DNA of 64,000 nt from Fervidifonticultor_A sp037443565 (GCA_037443565.1 JBBIOB010000007.1:1-64000), one strand, 5' to 3'. Counted from the stretch's first letter, positions 9,401 through 17,495 are shown. The notes: generated by a model not told the origin, from the sequence alone. Numbers and translations: made by a program.

Positions 9401-9929
9401 GCGGCCCATGGGGCAGGTGGTGGTCGAGGACCACCAGATCAGCGCCACCGGCTCGGGCGGCGTCTGCGGCCGACGCTGCGGTTGTGCCGCAGTCTGCGGC
9501 CACGATCAGACGGGTGCCGCGGTGCGCCAACTGGCGCACGGCGGTGGCATGCAGGCCGTAGCCCTCCGTCCTCCGGTCAGGGACGTAGAAGTCCACGCAA
9601 CCGCCTGCAGCTCGAAGCGCCCGGACGAGGATCGCCGTCGCGGTGACGCCGTCGGCGTCGTAGTCCCCGTAGACCACGACGGGCTCCGCCCCCCGCAGGG
9701 CCCGCAGGAGCCGATCCACCGCCCGAGCCATGTGAGGAAGCTCGAGAGGCGAGCGCAGGTCCCGCGTATCGGCCTCGAGGAACGCCCGCGTGGCCTCGGG
9801 GTCTGTGCAGCCCCGATTGATCAGTACCTGCGCGACGATGCGTGAGATCCCCAGCGCCTGGCTCAGGCGGCCGCAGCCTTCGGGATCAGGAGGGTAGAGA
9901 CGCCAGCGGGCGTTGGGCAGCCCGCGCAT
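6432..9929 (-). CDS. recJ: RecJ exonuclease with HIRAN and degenerate helicase-like extension
   Basis: At 1165 residues this is about twice the usual RecJ length. Residues 80-290 hold the DHH phosphoesterase motifs (GDYDADG, ADCGTT, LDHH at 168-171, GTVADAVPL). The DHHA1 motif GGHAMAAG is at 413-420, and an OB-type domain follows to about 560. Residues 603-690 look like a HIRAN domain, which recognises DNA ends in Rad5/HLTF-type proteins. Residues 715-1060 resemble a superfamily 2 helicase whose Walker A is degraded (LGPGRGLF, no GKT) and whose Walker B is VVDDI. RecJ degrades single-stranded DNA 5' to 3' in repair; the extension may guide or load it. Confidence 0.85.
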   Translation of the reverse strand: MRGLPNARWRLYPPDPEGCGRLSQALGISRIVAQVLINRGCTDPEATRAFLEADTRDLRSPLELPHMARAVDRLLRALRGAEPVVVYGDYDADGVTATAILVRALRAAGGCVDFYVPDRRTEGYGLHATAVRQLAHRGTRLIVAADCGTTAASAADAARAGGADLVVLDHHLPHGPLPAAAVIVNPSVDGATTGYCAAGLAYQAARGLLQALGREAEASDLIVLAAVGTVADAVPLREDNRIIVAQGLARLAGAALPGVRALIDVAGLRPPFGARDLAFGLAPRINAAGRLAHAAAAVRLLVSDDVHEVRGIAGDLDHLNGERRALCDRVLAEAVEEIEAEGLASLPAIVLAREGWHPGVVGIVASQIVERYYRPTVVVALHEGIGKGSARSIPALHLVEALDRASSELTAYGGHAMAAGLTVPAEALPRFRQAFVDTVGTALTPDDLEPVIDVDADLRIRDATPELARDLRGLEPFGAGNPPPVFLTRGLRAVETRTVGGGAHLRLVISDDEARAEAIGFRLGDRAELLAFTQTRLDLAYGVEIDDWRDGQAVRLVVEEMWTPDVDLEAIAADTGLLLDRLFDRAGDYLGGRDGEIEEAPAFHTKVVGVTFEGRQALLPLVRPGDRLVLERDPANPRDMHAVKVCLSDGRQLGFLRASLAARLAPTIDAGTRYAATATALTGGGERAWGLNIMVERQAPSPGDRPQGGGGPPPDARILDWVAAYLTRGRALSEGEREVLMAAAEGRRLITRLGPGRGLFTATAAAASACVARGQTPVAVILPRASEVEAWTSTAGAWLRAAGIRVLAAHGAMPARSLARAADAMEQRTVEVLAVSSVWALDRRPQAASVILVVDDICPEPDLAALAHAYGSSILLVTGPASTDRLRVAGGPHAAIGGGEFTPRANLRIVDHRGQGPARVAPGTGRAEKTLVVAGSPEAAVAEARTMRSTLGAAGNSLAYYHDGLPSMLRRVLEDLYAAGKISTLVAGSLMVHPMVPTDLARVTTVDLPPTRLLAAEALSVGGAQGQGTLVDLRFPAPASIAAAHDLRHPSRDTLIRCYQYFKALQEVGAWQWPQDAAPGGPRAGRPTPEALAAALHVFLEAGVVTAEGADGPGVRYVLSHPGARVDLERSLRHRETLRARAALDDVRAWAGGPVSAILADLARP

Positions 9930-9932
9930 CGG

Positions 9933-10220
9933 CTACGTGCGCGGGCCGGGCGTTGCGCCCTCAGCCTCGCGCAGCCGGGTCTCGAGATCCCGCACGCGGG
10001 CCTGTGCCTCGCGCAGCCGGGCCCGGAGCTGTTGCTGGCCGACCACGTTGCCGAGGAACACCAGAAACCCGCCGGCGACCGCGGCCCCGATCACCGCGAG
10101 GGCGACGGTGGTCTCCATCGACCAGGCCAGGAACCGCACGGAGATCAGCTGCGGGTTCCCCAGGGCGAAGAGCGTGACGGCGACCAGCAGCACCAACGCG
10201 AACAGCGTGAACGCCGACAT
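9933..10220 (-). CDS. LapA-domain small membrane protein
   Basis: A 95-residue protein with two hydrophobic segments (about 3-25 and 38-60), then a charged coiled coil rich in Arg/Glu (LRARLREAQARVRDLETRLRE). This two-helix-plus-coil layout matches LapA/YciM-partner (DUF1049) proteins, which sit in the inner membrane. The ATG at 10220 is 5 bases from the secF stop, with recJ 3 bases further on, so it belongs to a secD-secF-lapA-recJ transcript. An open frame extends upstream, but it shadows the secF tail. Its function here is not known. Confidence 0.75.
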   Translation of the reverse strand: MSAFTLFALVLLVAVTLFALGNPQLISVRFLAWSMETTVALAVIGAAVAGGFLVFLGNVVGQQQLRARLREAQARVRDLETRLREAEGATPGPRT

Positions 10221-10225
10221 TGCCG

Positions 10226-11251
10226 CTACCTCCGTCTCGACCTCCGCCGCCGGTAGGTTCCGCCCATGGGACGCGCGCTCGATCCTCCGCCCTCGCCTGA
10301 CGTCGCCGCGGCGGGCGCAGCGGGCAGCGGCGGGACGGGCGCGGGCTCCTCCGGCCGGGGGCGACCGGCGCGGCGGTCGGCCCACTGGGACCAGGTGACG
10401 AGCAGGGCACTGGCGTTGAAGATCGAGGAGTACGTGCCGATGAAGATCCCGATCATGAGCCCAAAGGCGAAGTCCCGGATCGTCGTGCCTCCGAAGAAGT
10501 ACACGGCGGCGATCGCCAGGATCGTCGTCAGCGAGGTGTTGATCGAGCGCACAAGCGCCTCGAGGAGACTCCGGTTCACCAGCCGGTCGAAGGCCTCTTT
10601 GGTCCGCAGGGCCAGATTCTCGCGGATGCGGTCGAACACGACGATGGTGTCGTTGATCGAGTAGCCGACCACGGTTAGCAGGACGGCGACGAACGCGCTG
10701 TTGACCTCCTTGCGTGTCAACGCAAAGATGCCGAGCACGACCAGCAGATCGTGCAGGAGCGCGGCGTCGGCCGCTAGCGCGTACCGGATGCCCCTGAACC
10801 GAAACGAGACATAGATCACCTGGAGCGCCAGGCCGATGAGCACCGCGATGATCGCGATGTTGCGCAGCTCCTGGCCGATCTTGGGCCCGACCTCATCCTC
10901 GCGGAGGACTGTGAGGGCGCCGAATCGATCCCGCAGTGCGGCCAGCAGCCCGTCCCTGGCCTCAGGCTCCATCGGCCGCGTGCGGATGAAGACGTCCTGA
11001 TCGTCACGCTGGATCACGCTCTGGCCGACCGCGAAGCGGTTGACGACGGGCCGCATCTCGGCGACGGTGAACGGCCGCTCGAGACGCAACTGGAAGTAGT
11101 TGCCACCGGTAAAATCCACACCCCAGTTGAGCGCCCCTTGGCCGGTGGTCGAGTAGTAGACCAGTGCCGCGGTGCCGGGGATGGTGATGAGCAGCGAGAT
11201 GACGTAGCCGATCCAGCGCTTGCCGACGATATCCCAAACGCGGGGCGTCAC
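10226..11251 (-). CDS. secF: SecF protein-export membrane subunit
   Basis: A 341-residue SecF with six predicted membrane helices. The first periplasmic segment after TM1 has the family signature GVDFTGG. The later block has VGYSINDTIVVFDRIREN and the helix near SLTTILAIAAVYFFGG. SecDF uses the proton gradient to pull proteins out of the SecYEG channel. I place the start at the GTG at 11251, which overlaps the secD stop as GTGA. The C-terminal tail after the last helix is Pro/Ala/Gly-rich and ends in a strongly basic stretch. Confidence 0.93.
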   Translation of the reverse strand: MTPRVWDIVGKRWIGYVISLLITIPGTAALVYYSTTGQGALNWGVDFTGGNYFQLRLERPFTVAEMRPVVNRFAVGQSVIQRDDQDVFIRTRPMEPEARDGLLAALRDRFGALTVLREDEVGPKIGQELRNIAIIAVLIGLALQVIYVSFRFRGIRYALAADAALLHDLLVVLGIFALTRKEVNSAFVAVLLTVVGYSINDTIVVFDRIRENLALRTKEAFDRLVNRSLLEALVRSINTSLTTILAIAAVYFFGGTTIRDFAFGLMIGIFIGTYSSIFNASALLVTWSQWADRRAGRPRPEEPAPVPPLPAAPAAATSGEGGGSSARPMGGTYRRRRSRRR

Positions 11252-12636
11252 GGCGCGGTCCTCCCGACCAGCCGCGCGATCTGCCCACCGAGGCCCGCGC
11301 TCGCCACCGCATCCACGAACGCTCGCGTCACCACGATGGCCGTGAACATGCTGATCAGCACGCCGATGCTCAGCGTGACGGCGAAGCCGCGGATGGGCCC
11401 GGTGCCCAGCAGGAAGAGCACCGTGGTGGCGATCAACGTCGTCACGTTGGAGTCGAGGATGGTCGTGATCGCCCGGCTCCACCCGGTCCCGATGGCGGCG
11501 CGCAAGCTCTTGCCCGCCCGCAGTTCTTCCTTCAGCTTCTCGAAGATGATCACGTTGGCGTCGACCGCCATGCCCAGCGACAGGACGATGCCCGCGATGC
11601 CCGGTAGGGTCAGCGTCGCCCCGAGTCCGGACAGCATCGCCAGCACCACCAGAAGGTACAGCGTCAAGGCCACAGCGGCGAGGAACCCGGGCACGCCGTA
11701 GAAGAGCGTCATGAACAGGCCGACGGTCGCGAACGCGATCCCCGACGCCCGCAGACTCGCATCGATTGAGTCGCGCCCCAACTGCGGCCCGACCGTTCGG
11801 TTCTCGATGACCTGCACCGGGATCGGCAGCGCGCCGCCGCGCAGCAGCACCGCCAGATCCCGCGCCTCCTCGATGGTCCTGAAGCCGCCGCTGATGACCC
11901 CGCTGCCGCCGGAGATCCGGTCGCGAATGACCGGAGACGAGATTACCTCGTCGTCGAGCACGATCGTCAGGTACCTTCCGACGTTTGCAGCGGTATGATC
12001 CTCAAACGTCCGCGCCGCCGGGCTACGGAACTGGAAGTTGACGACGGGCGCGGCCGTCGTCTGATCGAAGCTCGCCTGGGCCGTCTGGAGATCCGCCCCG
12101 GTCAGGATGACCTTCTTCTCCAGCGGAATCACCTGCGCCTGAGCCGCATCCGGCGACTGGCCGGGTGCCGGACGCTGGAAGAGGCTGGGGATCGTGACCG
12201 TCTTGCCGTCGTCGCTCCACCGCGCGCCTTCGGGCAGCGACTGGTCACCGGTGTCCACGAACTCAAGCAGGGCCGTCTTGCCGATCAGGGCGATCGCGCG
12301 CTCCGGATCCTCGATCCCCGGGAGCTCCACGATGATCCGGTCGACGCCCTGCCGCTGGATCGTGGGCTCGACCACCCCAAGCTGGTCGATGCGGCGCTCG
12401 ATCACACGCATCGTCGCGTCCACGGCCTCAGCCGTCGCCTGCACCGTGGCGGTAGACTGCCCTTCGAGTACCAGCAGGCTGCCGCCGCGCAGGTCAAGAC
12501 CCAGATTCATGCGCATCTGGGGGGACTGGAATGTGGGCGTCCACCCGACCAGAGAGACCGGCCGGAAGGCGATCTGGACCGCGCCGAGCGCCAGGATCAG
12601 GATGAGGATCAGACGGACACCGATACGCGAACCCAA
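11248..12636 (-). CDS. secD: SecD protein-export membrane subunit
   Basis: A 462-residue SecD. TM1 is at residues 5-25, followed by the signature NLGLDLRGG. A large periplasmic P1 domain contains IERRIDQLGVVEPTIQRQG, and a five-helix RND-type membrane domain has GMAVDANVIIFEKLKEEL with the functional Asp. The periplasmic domain is shorter than in Escherichia coli, as in Gram-positive-type SecD. It heads the operon with secF, lapA-like and recJ. A strong sigma-70-type promoter lies about 70 bases upstream. No yajC is seen next to it. Confidence 0.95.
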   Translation of the reverse strand: MGSRIGVRLILILILALGAVQIAFRPVSLVGWTPTFQSPQMRMNLGLDLRGGSLLVLEGQSTATVQATAEAVDATMRVIERRIDQLGVVEPTIQRQGVDRIIVELPGIEDPERAIALIGKTALLEFVDTGDQSLPEGARWSDDGKTVTIPSLFQRPAPGQSPDAAQAQVIPLEKKVILTGADLQTAQASFDQTTAAPVVNFQFRSPAARTFEDHTAANVGRYLTIVLDDEVISSPVIRDRISGGSGVISGGFRTIEEARDLAVLLRGGALPIPVQVIENRTVGPQLGRDSIDASLRASGIAFATVGLFMTLFYGVPGFLAAVALTLYLLVVLAMLSGLGATLTLPGIAGIVLSLGMAVDANVIIFEKLKEELRAGKSLRAAIGTGWSRAITTILDSNVTTLIATTVLFLLGTGPIRGFAVTLSIGVLISMFTAIVVTRAFVDAVASAGLGGQIARLVGRTAP

Positions 12637-13265
12637 CAGCTTTCCCCTTCCGCAGCACCGCGAGCATTTGGGCGCAAAAAAAGCGGGTCGAGACCCGCAC
12701 CATTATAGGCAGCGGGAAAAAGTAAAGTCAAACACAAGCGGCGAACGCCGGCCGGCCGGGTCGCACGGTGCACCTCTTCGAGGACCCGGACGAGTGACTC
12801 CACCGTTGCGAAGCGCTCTCGAAGCCGCCGGCCAAGCTCATGCATAGAGATGTGCCAGAGAGCGTCCTCTGGGTCCCACGGACGGTCGTCATCAATGGCA
12901 CGCCGCTTCTCGCAGAGCGCCCATGCGTCGAGCTCACGCAGGAACGCGGCCACCGGCGCGTGGGCCTGGATCAGCCCGGCGCGAATCGACGTCCCTGTGG
13001 GGAATCGCCGAACCCGGCAGGCCTCCTTCTGCTCGCCGGTGAACCGCTCCCATCCCTCCGGCCGCCACTCCGCGTACGGCTTCCCCAGAATCCCGCCGTA
13101 CCACCAGTGTTCCTCGGTCGTGATGATGTGCCGGAGGACCGCGCCGAGCGACGGCAGCCCGTGGGACGGAGAGAATGCCAGGTCCGCGTCCGTCAAGGGC
13201 GCGATCAGCTCGTCCAGCAACGCCCGGTTGTCATCCCAGTAGGGATAGAGTTCGATCGCCCGCAT
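12609..13265 (-). CDS. DinB-fold (DinB/YfiT-like) protein with atypical C terminus
   Basis: A 218-residue frame from the ATG at 13265 (MRAIELYPYWDDNRALLDEL). The four-helix DinB fold is suggested by the metal-ligand segment LRHIITTEEHWW and the later LWHISMHE. The usual following HHRGQ-type histidine is absent: GRRLRE stands there. DinB proteins are often metal-dependent thiol transferases or damage-inducible proteins; the role here is unknown. The frame runs unchanged through the secD promoter and terminator and ends 28 bases inside secD. The last 45 or so residues are therefore suspect and may reflect a lost stop or a frameshift. Confidence 0.6.
   Translation of the reverse strand: MRAIELYPYWDDNRALLDELIAPLTDADLAFSPSHGLPSLGAVLRHIITTEEHWWYGGILGKPYAEWRPEGWERFTGEQKEACRVRRFPTGTSIRAGLIQAHAPVAAFLRELDAWALCEKRRAIDDDRPWDPEDALWHISMHELGRRLRERFATVESLVRVLEEVHRATRPAGVRRLCLTLLFPAAYNGAGLDPLFLRPNARGAAEGESCWVRVSVSV
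12676..12698 (-). terminator. hairpin plus T7, overlapping the secD transcription start
   Basis: On the minus strand GCGGGT-CTCG-ACCCGC (6-bp stem, 4-base loop, 12683-12698) is followed at once by seven T residues (12676-12682), a compact intrinsic terminator. It would stop transcripts coming from the DinB-fold gene. It also sits right at the predicted secD start site, so secD transcripts begin inside the stem and cannot form the whole hairpin. Confidence 0.6.
12702..12731 (-). promoter_or_regulatory. sigma-70-type promoter for secD
   Basis: On the minus strand TTGACT (12726-12731) is separated by 18 bases from a perfect TATAAT (12702-12707). The spacer starts TTACTTTTTCCC, sharing a CTTTTTC block with two other promoters in the window. 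Transcription should start near 12695, giving a leader of about 59 bases before the secD ATG. Confidence 0.8.
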
Positions 13266-13381
13266 CGTCGCTGGGGGACACGCTTCCTCGCCCTTCAGCC
13301 TGCGCCCTGCCGATCCCCCAGCCGCTCGGGCCGTCCGTGGTCCAAAGGGAGCAGCGCCCTGGAGGCGAACGCTCTCTCGTG

Positions 13382-14326
13382 ATGCTCTTCCCCGATCCCT
13401 CCCGCGCGCCGGGCGCCGTCCCACAGGTGCTGGGCCGCTGCACCATCTACATCGGCACCTGCTCGTGGGCTGACCGAGGCGTCGTCCAGAGCGACTTCTA
13501 TCCGAAGGGCACCAAGACCGACCCGAAGGCCCGGCTCCAGCACTACGCAAGCGTCTTCCCCACGGTGGAGGTCGACGCCAGCTACCACGCGCTCCAGCCG
13601 GCTGAGCGCGCACGCCAATGGTTGGAGTGGACCGACCCGGGGTTCATGTTCCACGTCAAGGCCTTTGCCTGGCTGACACGACACGAGAGTGACCCGAGGC
13701 GGCTGCCCCCGGAGATCGGCGCCCTGCTCCCGAGCGATGCGCGGACCGGCGGGCCGATCCGTGGCGACCGGGTGCCCGAGGAGGCGCTCGCCGCGGCGTG
13801 GGATCACTTCGCGGGGTTCGTGGACGTCTTCGCGCGTGCCGATCGCCTGGGATACGTGCTCTTTCAGTTTCCGAAGGGGATGGGATTCACGACCGACCTG
13901 TTCGCCTACCTCGACGCCTGGGCACCCTACCTGCGCGCCTGGCCGGTGGCCGTCGAGATCCGGCACAAGGACTGGCTGTACCGGCGCCATCGGGACACGT
14001 TCCTGGGGTATCTGCGCGCGCACGGCTTTGCCTATGTCATCCCGGACATCGTCCAGGCGCAGTACCTGCCGCCGCCCGACGTCGAGGTGACGGCCGACTG
14101 GTCGGTCGTCCGGTTTCACGGTCGAAACGCGGCCCTCCTGACGCGCCGCGCGTCGACCGACCTGGCCTACGACTACCTGTACTCCACGGACGAACTGCAG
14201 CATTGGGCAGGCACGGTGCGCGGGCTCGCGGGGCAGGTGCGCACCCTCTACCTGATGTTCAACAACCATGCGCGCGGTCAGGCGGCGCAGAACGCCCAGG
14301 AGATGATCGGACTGCTGGGATCTTGA
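13382..14326 (+). CDS. DUF72 family TIM-barrel protein
   Basis: A 314-residue DUF72 (YecE-like) protein on the plus strand. The diagnostic N-terminal IYIGTCSWAD is followed by FYPKG, VEVDASYHA, FHVKAFAWLT, FQFPKGMGF, VEIRHKDWL, VVRFHGRN, and the C-terminal YLMFNNHARGQAAQNA. The biochemical role of DUF72 is unknown; it resembles sugar-isomerase-type TIM barrels. GGAGG at 13361 is rather far from the ATG at 13382; a GTG at 13379 is an alternative start. The 3' end overlaps the convergent Nudix gene by 68 bases. Confidence 0.88.
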   Translation: MLFPDPSRAPGAVPQVLGRCTIYIGTCSWADRGVVQSDFYPKGTKTDPKARLQHYASVFPTVEVDASYHALQPAERARQWLEWTDPGFMFHVKAFAWLTRHESDPRRLPPEIGALLPSDARTGGPIRGDRVPEEALAAAWDHFAGFVDVFARADRLGYVLFQFPKGMGFTTDLFAYLDAWAPYLRAWPVAVEIRHKDWLYRRHRDTFLGYLRAHGFAYVIPDIVQAQYLPPPDVEVTADWSVVRFHGRNAALLTRRASTDLAYDYLYSTDELQHWAGTVRGLAGQVRTLYLMFNNHARGQAAQNAQEMIGLLGS

Positions 14327-14837
14327 CCAAGCTGAGGGCACGCCTGACCGATTCGTAGATGCTCACATCCTCCCTGCCCCGGCCCTCCATCACGACGGGC
14401 AGGTCCTCCGGTCCGATCCAGCGCGATTCTGTGAACCGGTCCCGCTCGATCACAGGATGTCCAAGATCGCCGGCCACGTCGACGAGGAAGTCGAACTCGC
14501 GCTTTGCTGCGCCCTGCCCGGGCTGTCCGGCGTTCCAGTCGAACACACGGACCACGGCTCGAATCCGGAGCAGCTCCCAGCCGGTCTCTTCGCGGATCTC
14601 GCGGCGAAGGGCGTCGGGCAGCGACTCGCCCGGCTCGACATGTCCGCCAGGAAGATCCCAGCACGCGGGAAACAGGTCAACGGTCGGGGCCCGCCTCTGG
14701 ATGAAGAGGCGACCCGAAGAGTCCGCGATGAGCGCGCCGACCACGCACTCCCGGCCGTCGGCCTCTGCCCTGGCCTGCAGGGCCGCGAGGAACTCAGCAT
14801 TCGGGGCCGGGTCGTACGGGGTCGTCAACGTCTCCAC
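14259..14837 (-). CDS. Nudix hydrolase
   Basis: A 192-residue Nudix protein. The box is complete: GHVEPGESLPDALRREIREE, then TGW. The N-terminal half (VVGALIADSSGRLFIQRRAP) is the usual first strand pair of the fold. Nudix enzymes cleave nucleoside diphosphates linked to another moiety; this sequence gives no firm substrate. The start lies 10 bases after the stop of the family B polymerase gene, so it could be the last gene of that SOS-controlled transcript. In that setting a nucleotide-pool cleaning role is possible, but this is inference. Confidence 0.88.
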   Translation of the reverse strand: METLTTPYDPAPNAEFLAALQARAEADGRECVVGALIADSSGRLFIQRRAPTVDLFPACWDLPGGHVEPGESLPDALRREIREETGWELLRIRAVVRVFDWNAGQPGQGAAKREFDFLVDVAGDLGHPVIERDRFTESRWIGPEDLPVVMEGRGREDVSIYESVRRALSLVKIPAVRSSPGRSAPPDRAHGC

Positions 14838-14846
14838 CTCGGATCC

Positions 14847-17087
14847 TCATCGAGGTTCGAGGAGGGCTCCGGCGTGCACCTCCTCCCGCAGGCGCGCCGC
14901 AGAATACCCCAGCGGGCCCAGCAGCGTCTCGGTCGCGCGCACCAGCAGCTCGATGTAGTGCTCCGCGTCATATGACCAATCCGGACCCAGCAGCCCCAGC
15001 GGCCGGACGCGGTCGTCGGGCAGGCGCGCATCGGCATCGGTGATGATGTACTGGATCCGCTCGCCCGGATGCAGGCGGACGCCGGCGCGGGCCATCTGCC
15101 GCGCGGCGACCGCCACCGCGGCGTTGTTCTTATAGTCCTCGGGGCTCCGCGAGATCGTTGTGGTGACTGCGAGCTCCCACGCCCGCGCCTCGCCGTCGCG
15201 CAGCCGCTGTACGACCTCGGCCAGGATGTCGAGCACGCGCGGGACCTGCCGGCGCACCTCGTCGAGCGTGCGGGCCTCGAAGAGCACGTCGAGCATGCGC
15301 TGCTGCGCGCGCTCGACGATCGCCGGGACGTCCGAGCGCCGCACCTCGATCCCCCGCACCTTCGAGGTCCCGTCGTCGAAGCGGCCGGCGTAGCGGTTGG
15401 GCACGCCCAGGCCCGGGTGCGTGCGCGACGGCAGGAACGAGATCCAATCGTAGACGCCCTCCACGAAGATCGGCAGGCCGGTCGCGCGCTCGATGGCCCC
15501 GGCCAGGGCGCCGTAGTCCTCGTGGGTGGCCCCGGACCGGTGGAGCCACATCGAGTCGACCAGGGCGTGGAGCATACGGTAGCCGTGGGACTCGGCGATC
15601 TCCTTGGCGCGGAGCAGCATCTCGCGGGAGAACGCCGTAGTCGCCTCGTGGGCCTCGATGCGGCCGAAACGGGCGTTGCGATAGCCGAGGTACCCGAATG
15701 AACAGACCAGACACCACTTCAACGCGCTCTGCCGCTGCTGGTAGAGCGCCCGCTCCGCCCCGGCCGTTTCCCGCTTCCGCCGCTTGTAGTACGCCCGCCG
15801 CTCCAGCAGCGGCTCGAGCACCTCGGGCACCAGACCCTTTCGCCGCCGGCAGAGCCGCGCGTTGGTCTCGGGCACGCGCGGGGCGTCTGGGCAGCACGTG
15901 CAGTTCACGGTCTCGGGTGAGACGTTGAACTTCGCCATGATCGTGGGGTACATCGACGAGAAGTCCAGCTCGCCCACCCGCTCGAACATCCCCACGATCG
16001 GCTGGTAGGTGAGCCCGCCCTTGTCGATCACCAGCAACTCCTCGGCCGACTTGAACAGCTCGGGCTCGCTCTTGTGCCAGGGAATCAGGATGCCGCGCTG
16101 GATCGCCCGTACGAGCTGCATCGCGCTGATCGCGGTGCCGATCGAGGTGCGCGCCGCGTACTGCACCGGCAGCCGCGCCTGGCGCGCGATCTCGAGCAGC
16201 CCGGCCAGCTCGGACTCGGCGTAGATGAACGAGTTGCGCAGGTCGAGGTGCCAGCGGCCGGAGAGCATGTGCGCGCCGGCGGTGTAGACGGTCTGGCCGT
16301 AGGTCACATACGAGCGCGCGCGCCGCGTGTGGACGCCCTGGTGCGCCTCGCGGTTCCAGCGCAGGGGCGGCCCCGCGCGCTGTCCCAGCGCCTGCAGCCG
16401 GGGCACCAGATAGCTGTCGCCCCACTCGGTGAGGATGACGTCGGGGTCGTAGCGCGCGAGCAGCCGGTTGAGGCTGCCGATCAAGTCGTCGGGGCGGTCG
16501 CCGCAGAGCACGACGGTCTCGCCGTCCACCGAGGCTTCGAGCTCGGTGCGCCGCGTGTGGGTCGGCTCGACGGGATCGCCGTCCAGCCGCAGGCGCATCA
16601 CCACGAGCGGCGGGAGCGCGTACTCGAGGTCGGTCGGCGCGCTCAGGGCCTGGAAGTCCTGGATCCGGATGGGCGCGGTCCTACTCCTTCCCGCAATCCC
16701 ATATCGCCCCAGGGGAAACAGTCCGGTCTGCGCAAAGAACAACTGCGGCACGCTGAGATCGCAGGTGAATAGGGAAACGCCCGGCAGGCGGCCGGCGAGG
16801 CGCACCGCGGTTGGGAACATCACGGGGCGCTGCACGGCGATCTGGAGCACCGGCAGCTCCGCACCCGAGAACAGCTCCTGCCGGCCGACCATCGCGATCC
16901 CGACCGGGATGCGTGCGGCCGCCAGGGCCGGTTGAACGCGCTCCAGCGCGCGCCGGGGCCCGGAGGCATAGAAGATCGGCGTAAAGGGCACGCTCAGGCG
17001 GTGCGGCCGGCCGTCCTCACTGATGAACCAAACCGCCATCCCGTCCTCCGCGGGGTAGGCGTCGAACAACCAGCCGACCAGCGCCAT
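14847..17087 (-). CDS. family B DNA polymerase, PolB2-like, exonuclease motifs eroded
   Basis: A 746-residue family B polymerase. Motif A is ELDFSSMYPT with catalytic Asp375. Motif B is centred on Lys457 (LKWCLVCSFGYLGY), where the usual KxxxNSxYG has Val and Cys in place of Asn-Ser. Motif C reads LVDSMW with Asp511, lacking the first Asp of the usual DTDS but keeping the one that binds metal. The exonuclease Exo I DxE is not recognisable near 162-172; an Exo II-like WGDSY remains at 222-226. A Cys cluster (396, 398, 399, 413) lies between motifs A and B. The pattern suggests a non-proofreading translesion polymerase. AAGGA precedes the ATG. Confidence 0.85.
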   Translation of the reverse strand: MALVGWLFDAYPAEDGMAVWFISEDGRPHRLSVPFTPIFYASGPRRALERVQPALAAARIPVGIAMVGRQELFSGAELPVLQIAVQRPVMFPTAVRLAGRLPGVSLFTCDLSVPQLFFAQTGLFPLGRYGIAGRSRTAPIRIQDFQALSAPTDLEYALPPLVVMRLRLDGDPVEPTHTRRTELEASVDGETVVLCGDRPDDLIGSLNRLLARYDPDVILTEWGDSYLVPRLQALGQRAGPPLRWNREAHQGVHTRRARSYVTYGQTVYTAGAHMLSGRWHLDLRNSFIYAESELAGLLEIARQARLPVQYAARTSIGTAISAMQLVRAIQRGILIPWHKSEPELFKSAEELLVIDKGGLTYQPIVGMFERVGELDFSSMYPTIMAKFNVSPETVNCTCCPDAPRVPETNARLCRRRKGLVPEVLEPLLERRAYYKRRKRETAGAERALYQQRQSALKWCLVCSFGYLGYRNARFGRIEAHEATTAFSREMLLRAKEIAESHGYRMLHALVDSMWLHRSGATHEDYGALAGAIERATGLPIFVEGVYDWISFLPSRTHPGLGVPNRYAGRFDDGTSKVRGIEVRRSDVPAIVERAQQRMLDVLFEARTLDEVRRQVPRVLDILAEVVQRLRDGEARAWELAVTTTISRSPEDYKNNAAVAVAARQMARAGVRLHPGERIQYIITDADARLPDDRVRPLGLLGPDWSYDAEHYIELLVRATETLLGPLGYSAARLREEVHAGALLEPR

Positions 17088-17153
17088 GGTCCTTGTCGCT
17101 CCGTCAGGGTGAAGAGACGCTGAGGCACTCAGCGCTGCTGGCGCTGGCGGGCC

Positions 17154-17495
17154 TCAGCGGCCGGAAGCGGGGGCCGAAGGATCCGGCAGGCTCTGCGGGC
17201 GCTGCGGACTGTGGTGAGCCTCGTCGGGGGGACCGGACCGGCCGCGCGTGAGCTCGTCGATCTGGGTCCGCAGCGCGTCCACCGTCCTGGCCATCTCCAG
17301 CAGCATCGCCAGCAGGATCACGTCGAACGGCACCGCGCGCGCCAGGTAGGCCGCGGGCGCGGTGTGGTGCCGCGCCGCGGCAAAGAGCCGGTCGAAGATC
17401 GCACGGTCCTCCTTCCGCAGCGCCCGGCGGAACGGCGCAAAGTTCGCCTCCTCCTGTGCGACGATCTGCGTCATCGTCGGCACGGTGCGTCCCAT
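17154..17495 (-). CDS. small helical protein of the SOS polymerase operon
   Basis: A 113-residue protein I do not recognise by name. It begins MGRTVPTMTQIVAQEEANF and is predicted mostly helical to about residue 85, with a hydrophobic segment (PFDVILLAMLLEMA) and a short coiled stretch (VDALRTQIDELTRG). The tail is a Pro/Ser-rich disordered segment. The ATG at 17495 shares one base with the stop of the upstream RadA-like gene (TGATG). The polymerase gene starts 66 bases after its stop. Its position between an inactivated RecA-fold protein and a polymerase suggests an adaptor or subunit, by inference only. Confidence 0.7.
   Translation of the reverse strand: MGRTVPTMTQIVAQEEANFAPFRRALRKEDRAIFDRLFAAARHHTAPAAYLARAVPFDVILLAMLLEMARTVDALRTQIDELTRGRSGPPDEAHHSPQRPQSLPDPSAPASGR

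Noticed and set aside
14847..17087. Family B polymerase as part of a casposon or self-replicating mobile element
   Set aside because: No cas1, no terminal inverted repeats and no other replication gene lie nearby; a LexA box and RadA-like partner point to a repair role.
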